Shown one piece after another: positions 1 to 7,138 of a DNA stretch of 9,055 nucleotides. The stretch is from assembly GCA_025455085.1 (NCBI GenBank), contig JALONF010000057.1, positions 1 to 9,055 on the forward strand, in the 5' to 3' direction. This DNA is from Ignavibacteriaceae bacterium (GTDB lineage: Bacteria; Bacteroidota; Ignavibacteria; Ignavibacteriales; Ignavibacteriaceae). Numbering within the stretch: position 1 is the first letter of the stretch; the number at the start of each line of letters is the position of its first letter. The notes beneath the pieces were generated by a model, which was not told where the DNA came from, searched no databases, and was given only the letters and a program-made list of their open reading frames with translations. The translations under genes were made by a program, and so were the position numbers.

Positions 1-3000
1 ATTAAATCAGTTGGCGTAAGTTTAATATCCCGAATCAATCTGCCGGCAATTGTATAAATCTTAATATCTAATTCATCAGGTTTATTCTGACCTTTAAGAA
101 TGAAAGTAAAATGAGTTGACCGTGCAAATGGATTTGGATAGTTATAAATATCTGTTATATCATTCTCATTAAATACATAAAATATCACACGATATGATGT
201 GGAGTCAAAGAAATTTCCTGATTTATCTTTTGCAAGAACTTCAAGAGTCTGCCTACCATCATTGAGTGTTGGTTTCCAGGTAATTACAAAAGGAGTTCCC
301 GGACCATCATAGTTATAACTGAGTCCGGGCTGATAGAATCTTAACGGCTTATTGTTGTGTACTATTGTAAACAGAGTTGTGTCAAGCGGCAAAGGACTAT
401 TGTCTTCTAGCGTTATAACAACTTCCGGTGTTGCTGATACTATATCATTATCAATGATCTGCAGACCATCAAATTTAACATCAAAGACAGGTCGAACCGA
501 ATCTCGAGCAACGAAGAATTTCTGATCCGTAAGATTATTGAAATAGAAATATTCTCTTTCTCTTTGCTCACCAAATACAGTAACTTCGTTTTCAAAAAGT
601 AGTCCTCTGGTATCGACTGTATATTCAACCGGTGTTGACGAACTATCACCAGGAACTCTTACGACCGGGCTATAAATTAAACTATCGAGTCCATTCAAAT
701 AGAAATTTAATTTCAGCGAATCGAAAGCAACATCACCAAAATTTCTTGCTTTAAAGTCAAACGTTACGGGATATCCTTGCAGGAGTGAATCTTGCTGAAA
801 ATTAAAGTCTTCTCTTTCAACATAAAGGTCAGAAAGCGGCTGATAATCAAACTGAACACTTCTTACTTCCATTGGTTCTGTCGTTTGAAAAGTTGAATCA
901 ATCAGATCAAATTTTAGCCTGAGATATGTATATAGATCAGGATTAATTTCAGAAAGAGAAAGTGAGTCAGAAATATTTACTTGAAGCGTATCCCAATTCT
1001 TTGTTGAAGAATTCTGTCCTAAAAGTGAAGTTGAATAAACTCCTGTAGGACTTGGATTGATCAGATCATACTTTAAATTATTCCACCAAGCTACCGGACC
1101 GACTTGTTTGGTTGTAATACTGCCGTTAGCATCAACATAATACCCTGCAAACTTTCCAAATTTAGGAACCACTGTGGTGTCAGCATATTTGAAGACAGAA
1201 GCATATATTTTATCGTGCTGCCAATCCTGACACCAAGCAAAATAATGCTTAAAATTTGAAGGCATCGGTTCCGAAGCCAGCCATTCCTCCTCAAAGAATC
1301 CATCGTTCAAATTATGTCTTCTCATATAATTATTATAATAGTCACTGGTATAGATACGTTCTCCATGAACGAAAAAACCAGTGAAGCCATCATCATAACT
1401 TGTACCGAATAGGTTTATATCTGCTTTTGCCAATGACCAATTATTCGAAGGATCAAATGTTCTAAGAGTATATTTCTGATTACCCAATGAATCCCGCTTA
1501 GCAATATTATAAATATACATACCATCGGATGTAAGAAATTGAGGTCCATTAGTAAGTGTAGCATTATCATTGTTCAGTATACCAACTGGAATTGTGATGG
1601 TATCAATTTCTTCATTAGCAGTATTTATCCTGACTAAATTATATGGTTTACCTATAGCTGCATAAAGATAACCATCACTGTGACAAACTATGCTGTGAAG
1701 AACCGTATCACGAAATGATGAAAGTGGTCCATAAAATTGCCCTTCAACCGTTCCATTATTTCCTGTTCCAACCTTATAAATCATTGACATTCCATCCGTT
1801 AATTCTCTTGCATAAAACCAGATGTTAGCAAAATATATATAAGTGCCATCTGTTGTAATGGTAGTAAGCTTTAAACTATCGGGTAATTCAGGTTCAGGAG
1901 TAAAGTTAAGTAGATGTGTTTTATTATTTGGCTTAGCTGGTAATGGTGCTGTATTTAAAGACAAACTTTTATTTTCTTCTGAATAATTAATATTATATGT
2001 ACCAAAAGTTTTTAAGATTTCTCCATGAGCATAATAGCCGCTCTTCGGTTCATTCATTAGTGAAAAACTTCTTATCGGACTCCAGTTACCATAATCAACA
2101 CCATCAAAAATTCTGGCTCTCCAGAAATAAATTCCTAAAGGCAGATCCGCAGCATTCCACTTAACGTGAGATTTGTTCGGAATTATTTCTCCCGAAGAGA
2201 TGAGAGGAGTATTAAAACTTTGTGACGTGTCAATCTGGATAAAGTACCTGAGTTCTTTTGGTAAATAATAACCAATGTCAGAAAGTACAAATTCAACTTG
2301 GTTGGCAGTAGAAACAAATCCATCAATCGGAGCCAAAATATTTGGTTCACTTATATTGAAAATTATTACTTGTAACGATCCAATATTATCCGAATGATCT
2401 TCTTCCATGATAATATCTGTTTCATTTACCTTAGCTGTCAATCTGTACAATCCGCCTCGATCAGGTACCCAGGGAAAATAAACAGAGTCCCTTTCACCGA
2501 AGCTTGGCCTTTTTATCAGTCCAATCTGATAATTAGTATCGGGTAGTTCAGCATAAAGTTCAACTACAACAGAATCATTCGGAAATATAGTTCCCAGATT
2601 TGTTATATTTATTTTTACCTGAACACTATCACCGATGAGTGGATTTTCAGGAATTAGAGTAATATCATTTGAGTTTAATTCAAAATCCGGGTAATTAGGT
2701 AAAGCAAGTTTCAGGACAGGGTCACCTAAATATGTAAGCATGTTTAATTGAATACCGTACAATCCGGCAGATGGGACCCTGTTCTTTGAATTCATAATGG
2801 CTTTACCAGTTATAAAGTTTCTAAGGTTAAATACCTCATCAAAAAATTGGCGGTTGATATTTGTTCCAATTCCCCAGTAAGTCAGACCAGCACTTCCATA
2901 AAAGCCAATGCTACCTTTGCCACTAACTTTGTTAAACTGTTCACCAAATACATCCTGATTTTCGAAGTGAGCTGTGTAACAAGTTACGCTCAGGACTAAT

Positions 3001-5582
3001 GGTAATCTTCCTTCGTTCTCAAGCAAATAAATGTCGTCATTAGTAAAGACGAGATCCCATTGATAACCACCACCGTGTCCATAGTAATTTACAAGGATGG
3101 ACCCTTTATTAATTTCTTCTCTTATTTTAGGTCCTTCACCCTGATATGGTTCATGTTCTGGCTTACTTGGATATCTGAATACATAAGAAGGAAAGTATCC
3201 ATTCGGCTTAACATATGTATTTCCAAGAAACAGACTTGCATCATTGAAACCGAATTGAATCTCATCCTGTAAGCTTAATCCGGAAGCTAAAAGCAGGACA
3301 TTCTGCTTCCACTGTTTTCCAGGATCATCCGGATAATCAGTTAACTTTTGTAACAATACATTTCCTTCAGCAACAGTTTCTATTGATAATCTGCCGATCG
3401 CCAGATCGGGGGCAGCATCGTTTCCGGCGACACATACTATTAAATTATCGCTGGCTGCGAGACCGTATGTATATGAGAAGAAAGGAATAGATGGAACAAA
3501 ATTTGGTCGGCTCGATGCTAAAAGTGCTCTATAATCATAACTCATATCGCCTAATAATACAACATATGAAGGTGCCGGAAGCTCCCAGTTTTCAAAAGCA
3601 TACTGAACAAATGATCTTAACGCACTTGGCTCTAACAACCCAAAAGAAAATTCATCATATATTTCTTGCACATCTACAATTTTTATTCGTGGACTTGGAA
3701 TATTCTCATCAGGGAAATTAGTTGACCTCAGATCTGCAAGCTGATTTGCAATGTCTTTAAACTTTTGATGTGTGATAATAATATAATCCGCACCATTATT
3801 TGTATTTCTCAAATCAGATGAGAAATCAGAAACAAGGGAATCTACCGCAGCAGAATAATCAGACGAAACAAGAAAGTATTCTGTCTTGGTAGTCATAGTA
3901 TCAGTAAACTGCTCAAAATTTGAAGTGTTCGGGATATACATCATTCTGTTTTTGGTGGGGATATAAATGCGCATATCACTTCCCTGCCAATCAAATATTG
4001 GATACCGATTTATACCAGAATAATCGGAATTAATAAAACTGAAATATTTCCCAAGAACAGAATTTGCTCTCCAATATTCAAATTCAACCCAATTGACTCT
4101 GATTTCATCATCGACATCGCTGCATACATCACCTCTTACTTCAACTATTAGATCATTACCAGGATAAATTGGTATGCTATCAGGAGAAGCATGAAATGTT
4201 TTACTAAAAATAATATCATCTTGACCGTTCCAGGCTATATCTCCGACAGCTCTATTGTTAATAATCACGTAAGCCTTATGGTCAACCGGGCAAATTCCGC
4301 TATTCATAATACCCTGCATAGCTATTCTTAATCGAATGGTTGTTGAATCGTTATACCATTTTGGAAACGTGTCAAAGTAAAGTCCGAAAGCCTTTATAAC
4401 CGAACCGTTACGAGAAGCCGCTCTATCCCATAACCAAAAGTCCCGCATGTCATCTGGTGCATAACCTAAATTCGTATATAACGAATCCCTCTCAAAGTGG
4501 AGTGTGGTCAAATTTGTGAAATAAGAGCGAGTGTAGTTGCCTACAAAGCTTGGTGTTTTCAAATAAAACACACCGGATGAGTCGCTCTGATATGAGAACC
4601 AATATACGTTTGTTAAGTTATAAATATTGGTTTTGCAATAAGGTGATTCTTTAGCCGGATATCCAACAAACTGAAGATAATCTCCAGTATTGAAAAGTGA
4701 ATCGTCGTTTGTGTCGAAAACTTCTATAGGAACAGGCACTCCGTTATTAAACATTTCTAATTTTTTTGTTGAAGTACTTGATCCTAACTGAGCACCGGCT
4801 GAAATTAATTCCTGATAAGTTACACGATAAACATTTTTCTGTTTAACGTAAATCTTGATGTAATTTTTATTTGGATTAAACCAATAATCGTTCTGTTGTG
4901 CGGGTGAATCCCCGGACGAAATCATTCCGGTAAAACTTTGTGCCTCCTGATAATTTACAACAGATGATTTCAAAAATTCATCAGTCATATCATCATTTAA
5001 TGACCGGATATTTGAACCAATCTGAGTATTAAAATCAATCCTAACTTTTAGATAAGAATTGAACACCAGATCTCTGGTAACCGGGTTAAATTGATATGGG
5101 GCAATAGCTATTGGTAGTATGGTCACATAACGGACTACATAGATCTCATTAAAATTAGCAGGCGAAGCCGGAAACAATTCATTCTTCGAATAAATTTCCT
5201 TATTAATTTTTTCAAAATCTTGTTTTACAAAAGCCGGGTCTTCCTCAGGGTAAGGAATTATAAATCTATTTTTAATAACTGACTGTCTTTGCTCAATTAT
5301 TTTGATATTGGGTTTACTATCGAAAGGTATTCCTGCAAGCACCATAAATTCGGGAACCCACGGGTCGCCGGGATTTCTCATTGAATAATCTTCACCGCGA
5401 ATTTTTTGATAAGTTCTGCCCTCTACTGAGGTATCAACAACGGCGTAATAACTGCCAAAATTAAATTCAACTATTAGATGATCAGTACCTGATTCAACCA
5501 CTTTATATACTTGCGGATATGAATTGAGACCAGATATTAATAAAATAAGATTAACAAAGAACAGACGAGATAATAATTTCAT
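1..5582 (-). CDS. Giant secreted C25-family (gingipain/PorU-like) cysteine peptidase with T9SS sorting domain, 3' end outside window
   Basis: One open frame of 1860 codons runs from the ATG at 5582 to the left edge without a stop. Residues 1-23 look like a Sec signal peptide (K2, R6, hydrophobic 7-17). Residues about 25-200 resemble the C25 propeptide region (PGDPWVPEF). About 241-320 match the N-terminal module of PorU-like proteins (YIKIYVKQKNVYRVTY), and 387-506 look like a beta-sandwich. The peptidase domain is about 598-957: GD at 678-679, D712, AIGR at 728-731, catalytic His836 in YYGHGGG and catalytic Cys868 in SVTCYTA. The His-Cys gap of 32 is close to the 33 of gingipain R. Then come a CARDB-like domain (about 960-1065), an FN3-like domain (1079-1175), five propeller-like repeats (about 1238-1480), a second CARDB-like domain (from 1584) and a T9SS C-terminal sorting domain (from about 1810, NYPNPF at 1814-1819). 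Family assignment is firm. Whether it is the T9SS sortase PorU or a secreted protease is undecided. The missing end is probably about 30-40 residues. Confidence 0.95.
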   Translation of the reverse strand, partial: MKLLSRLFFVNLILLISGLNSYPQVYKVVESGTDHLIVEFNFGSYYAVVDTSVEGRTYQKIRGEDYSMRNPGDPWVPEFMVLAGIPFDSKPNIKIIEQRQSVIKNRFIIPYPEEDPAFVKQDFEKINKEIYSKNELFPASPANFNEIYVVRYVTILPIAIAPYQFNPVTRDLVFNSYLKVRIDFNTQIGSNIRSLNDDMTDEFLKSSVVNYQEAQSFTGMISSGDSPAQQNDYWFNPNKNYIKIYVKQKNVYRVTYQELISAGAQLGSSTSTKKLEMFNNGVPVPIEVFDTNDDSLFNTGDYLQFVGYPAKESPYCKTNIYNLTNVYWFSYQSDSSGVFYLKTPSFVGNYTRSYFTNLTTLHFERDSLYTNLGYAPDDMRDFWLWDRAASRNGSVIKAFGLYFDTFPKWYNDSTTIRLRIAMQGIMNSGICPVDHKAYVIINNRAVGDIAWNGQDDIIFSKTFHASPDSIPIYPGNDLIVEVRGDVCSDVDDEIRVNWVEFEYWRANSVLGKYFSFINSDYSGINRYPIFDWQGSDMRIYIPTKNRMMYIPNTSNFEQFTDTMTTKTEYFLVSSDYSAAVDSLVSDFSSDLRNTNNGADYIIITHQKFKDIANQLADLRSTNFPDENIPSPRIKIVDVQEIYDEFSFGLLEPSALRSFVQYAFENWELPAPSYVVLLGDMSYDYRALLASSRPNFVPSIPFFSYTYGLAASDNLIVCVAGNDAAPDLAIGRLSIETVAEGNVLLQKLTDYPDDPGKQWKQNVLLLASGLSLQDEIQFGFNDASLFLGNTYVKPNGYFPSYVFRYPSKPEHEPYQGEGPKIREEINKGSILVNYYGHGGGYQWDLVFTNDDIYLLENEGRLPLVLSVTCYTAHFENQDVFGEQFNKVSGKGSIGFYGSAGLTYWGIGTNINRQFFDEVFNLRNFITGKAIMNSKNRVPSAGLYGIQLNMLTYLGDPVLKLALPNYPDFELNSNDITLIPENPLIGDSVQVKINITNLGTIFPNDSVVVELYAELPDTNYQIGLIKRPSFGERDSVYFPWVPDRGGLYRLTAKVNETDIIMEEDHSDNIGSLQVIIFNISEPNILAPIDGFVSTANQVEFVLSDIGYYLPKELRYFIQIDTSQSFNTPLISSGEIIPNKSHVKWNAADLPLGIYFWRARIFDGVDYGNWSPIRSFSLMNEPKSGYYAHGEILKTFGTYNINYSEENKSLSLNTAPLPAKPNNKTHLLNFTPEPELPDSLKLTTITTDGTYIYFANIWFYARELTDGMSMIYKVGTGNNGTVEGQFYGPLSSFRDTVLHSIVCHSDGYLYAAIGKPYNLVRINTANEEIDTITIPVGILNNDNATLTNGPQFLTSDGMYIYNIAKRDSLGNQKYTLRTFDPSNNWSLAKADINLFGTSYDDGFTGFFVHGERIYTSDYYNNYMRRHNLNDGFFEEEWLASEPMPSNFKHYFAWCQDWQHDKIYASVFKYADTTVVPKFGKFAGYYVDANGSITTKQVGPVAWWNNLKYDLINPSPTGVYSTSLLGQNSSTKNWDTLQVNISDSLSLSEINPDLYTYLRLKFDLIDSTFQTTEPMEVRSVQFDYQPLSDLYVEREDFNFQQDSLLQGYPVTFDFKARNFGDVAFDSLKLNFYLNGLDSLIYSPVVRVPGDSSSTPVEYTVDTRGLLFENEVTVFGEQREREYFYFNNLTDQKFFVARDSVRPVFDVKFDGLQIIDNDIVSATPEVVITLEDNSPLPLDTTLFTIVHNNKPLRFYQPGLSYNYDGPGTPFVITWKPTLNDGRQTLEVLAKDKSGNFFDSTSYRVIFYVFNENDITDIYNYPNPFARSTHFTFILKGQNKPDELDIKIYTIAGRLIRDIKLTPTDL

Positions 5583-5587
5583 TTAGT

Positions 5588-5592
5588 TCCTC
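5588..5592 (-). promoter_or_regulatory. Ribosome binding site of the C25 peptidase gene
   Basis: On the minus strand GAGGA lies five bases before the ATG at 5582. It is the only clear Shine-Dalgarno site in the window, since the two glycan genes have none. It supports this ATG, which also begins a good signal peptide. Confidence 0.6.
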
Positions 5593-5613
5593 GAAGGTTG
5601 AAAATTCAAGCGA

Positions 5614-5642
5614 AACATAGCACTTTGATTCTATCAAGGCAA
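5614..5642 (-). promoter_or_regulatory. Candidate promoter of the C25 peptidase gene
   Basis: On the minus strand TTGCCT (5642-5637) and TATGTT (5619-5614) are 17 bases apart, each matching the sigma-70 consensus at 4 of 6 positions. The same bases also read as TTG-N20-TATGTTTC, one base from the Bacteroidota pattern TTG...TAnnTTTG. The start of transcription would fall about 25 bases before the ATG. This suggests the protease can be transcribed separately from the glycosyltransferase upstream. It was found by eye only. Confidence 0.35.
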
Positions 5643-5646
5643 GTGC
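5620..5646. repeat. Imperfect inverted repeat overlapping the candidate promoter
   Basis: The left arm GCACTTTGAT (5620-5629) pairs with the right arm ATCAAGGCAAGTGC (5633-5646) except for a four-base insertion in the right arm; three bases (TCT) separate the arms. It spans the candidate -35 box and most of the spacer. That is where a repressor site or an RNA hairpin could act, but neither is shown. No T-run follows it on the minus strand, so it does not look like a terminator for the upstream gene. Confidence 0.45.
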
Positions 5647-5795
5647 AAAAAAATGGTTATTCCGCTTATAATGTTTTTATGATTACAATTTTTTAAAGGA
5701 TGGTATTTTGCAAATGTAACTCTAATTATGGGAGAGACTAATAATTAACAATCAGCTTCGAAATGAGAAATGGGTGCCCAGAATGATTTCAGAGT

Positions 5796-6938
5796 TCAGT
5801 GAGTTAAACCAGCCAGTACATTCTCATACAATGAAATAAGGTTTCTAGCCCAATCATCAACTGATTGCTGTTCTCGTGTGGTCTTTAACGAAGCTTCACT
5901 AAGCTGTGAAAATAATAAATCATTTGTTAGAATTTTTTTGAGAGCCAGAGCTAAATCATTCGGGTCTCCAGGATTAACAAGTAAACCATTTTTGCCTTCT
6001 TCTATTACTTCTTGTATGCTGGAAACTCTTGTAGCTATTACCGGTAATCCAAAGCTCATTGCTTCCAGAATAGCCAATGGATGTCCTTCATAATGAGTTG
6101 AGAGTACAAAGACATCAATTCTTCTGTAGATTTCTGTTAGATTAGAAATCATTCCAAGAAAGCGCACATTGGATTCAATCTGCAGATCAGTAGCTAACTT
6201 TTGCATCTCTGCTCTAGTTGGTCCATCTCCAGCTAACCACAGTTCAGCTTTGTATCCTGACTTTATTAAGATATTAAGTGCCGTTAAAAGAGTTTTGTGA
6301 TCTTTCTGCGTTCTAAAGTTTGCAACCATCCCAATGATAGGAAGTTTGTTGGTTTTTACTTTTTGGATTATCTGGCTTGAATCGTTCAATAAAATTCCGT
6401 TTTGAAGAAAAATAATTTTCTCTGGACTGGTCCATTTATTTTTAATAAGTAGTTCGGAGATTTCTTTACTGATTGAAATATGTTTTGTTATTACTCTCTT
6501 ATCAGTAAGTCTGGCGATCAGTCCTGAATAATATCGCATCAATTTTACCGGAAGTAAATTTTTTGGCCGGGTGAATTCATTTAGTACATTCGGAGGATTG
6601 TGCCAATGATATATCACTGGCAATCCCCATTTGCGAAATGAGAGTGATAAAGAAAATGGCATTGCAAAAAGGAAATGAAAATGAACAATATCTGTTGAAT
6701 GTGATTCACAAATTTTTTGTAATTTTTTACGGAAACCAGATCTGAATGGATTCTCAATTTCTGGGATAATTAATACTTCTGAATTTGCCTGAAGTTCGAC
6801 TTGCCATTCCCTCGTTTTTGTGAAACCGAACACTAGGTTGTAGCCTTTAGATTTACTTACTCTCCCGAGCGCAAAAAGATGTTTTACTATACCTCCTCCG
6901 ACTTCCGGAGAAAAATAAAGTATGTTTAAAATGTTCAT
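5796..6938 (-). CDS. GT4-family glycosyltransferase (GT-B fold)
   Basis: This 380-residue protein is full length for the family. It probably adds one sugar from a nucleotide-sugar donor to a lipid-linked glycan at the cytoplasmic face of the inner membrane. The N-terminal acceptor half has the glycine-rich loop PEVGGGIVKHL (11-21) and DIVHFHF (83-89). The C-terminal donor half has FRTQKDH (208-214), LWLAGDGP (233-240), VRFLG (258-262) and the E-x7-E motif of retaining GT-B enzymes, E284 and E292 within YEGHPLAILEAMSFGLPVIA. There is no signal peptide or convincing membrane helix. The ATG at 6938 puts the first beta strand (ILNILYFS) right at the N-terminus, as is usual; no Shine-Dalgarno site precedes it. 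It lies 200 bases downstream of the sugar transferase gene on the same strand, fitting one polysaccharide locus. Donor, acceptor and linkage cannot be read from sequence. Confidence 0.95.
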   Translation of the reverse strand: MNILNILYFSPEVGGGIVKHLFALGRVSKSKGYNLVFGFTKTREWQVELQANSEVLIIPEIENPFRSGFRKKLQKICESHSTDIVHFHFLFAMPFSLSLSFRKWGLPVIYHWHNPPNVLNEFTRPKNLLPVKLMRYYSGLIARLTDKRVITKHISISKEISELLIKNKWTSPEKIIFLQNGILLNDSSQIIQKVKTNKLPIIGMVANFRTQKDHKTLLTALNILIKSGYKAELWLAGDGPTRAEMQKLATDLQIESNVRFLGMISNLTEIYRRIDVFVLSTHYEGHPLAILEAMSFGLPVIATRVSSIQEVIEEGKNGLLVNPGDPNDLALALKKILTNDLLFSQLSEASLKTTREQQSVDDWARNLISLYENVLAGLTH

Positions 6939-6966
6939 AATCGTTTAAATTTTTAAAGTAGTAAAA

Positions 6967-6974
6967 CAAACTTA
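6967..6974 (-). promoter_or_regulatory. Candidate -7 box TAAGTTTG before the glycosyltransferase gene
   Basis: On the minus strand TAAGTTTG exactly matches the Bacteroidota -7 consensus TAnnTTTG and ends 28 bases before the ATG. No TTG box is at the usual distance; the nearest, in TTGAAA, is 26 bases away, so the match may be chance. If real, this gene has its own promoter in addition to any read-through from the sugar transferase. Confidence 0.25.
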
Positions 6975-7138
6975 AATAAATGATAAATTCAGAAATATTT
7001 CAATGTGAGAGCTATTGATTCTTTAATTTTTTTGCTCTTTGCTGTTCTGGTGATTAATGGAAGGCTTTGGTGACATGTTTGAAAAGTTTTTGTGAAATCA
7101 GCCAATTGCTCCCCACAAGAAAAAGAAGAACAACGAGT

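Noticed and set aside
440..1303. Two minus-strand open frames of about 70 codons (440-649 and 1091-1303)
   Set aside because: They sit in another frame inside the large peptidase gene, whose own frame is uninterrupted.
3060..3721. Two short plus-strand open frames (3060-3272 and 3491-3721)
   Set aside because: Both are antisense to the C25 catalytic domain and have no recognisable features.
1..5582. Possible frameshift or internal stop in such a long gene
   Set aside because: I read the frame codon by codon from 5582 to 3 and found no stop and no break in the domain pattern.
5760..5790. Possible hairpin terminator just after the glycosyltransferase gene (TGGGTGCCCA with outer GAAAT/ATTTC)
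   Set aside because: The central palindrome leaves too small a loop, the arms are interrupted, and no T-run follows on the minus strand.
5878..6093. 71-codon plus-strand open frame
   Set aside because: It is antisense to the donor-binding half of the GT4 enzyme, so its length reflects codon use of the real gene.
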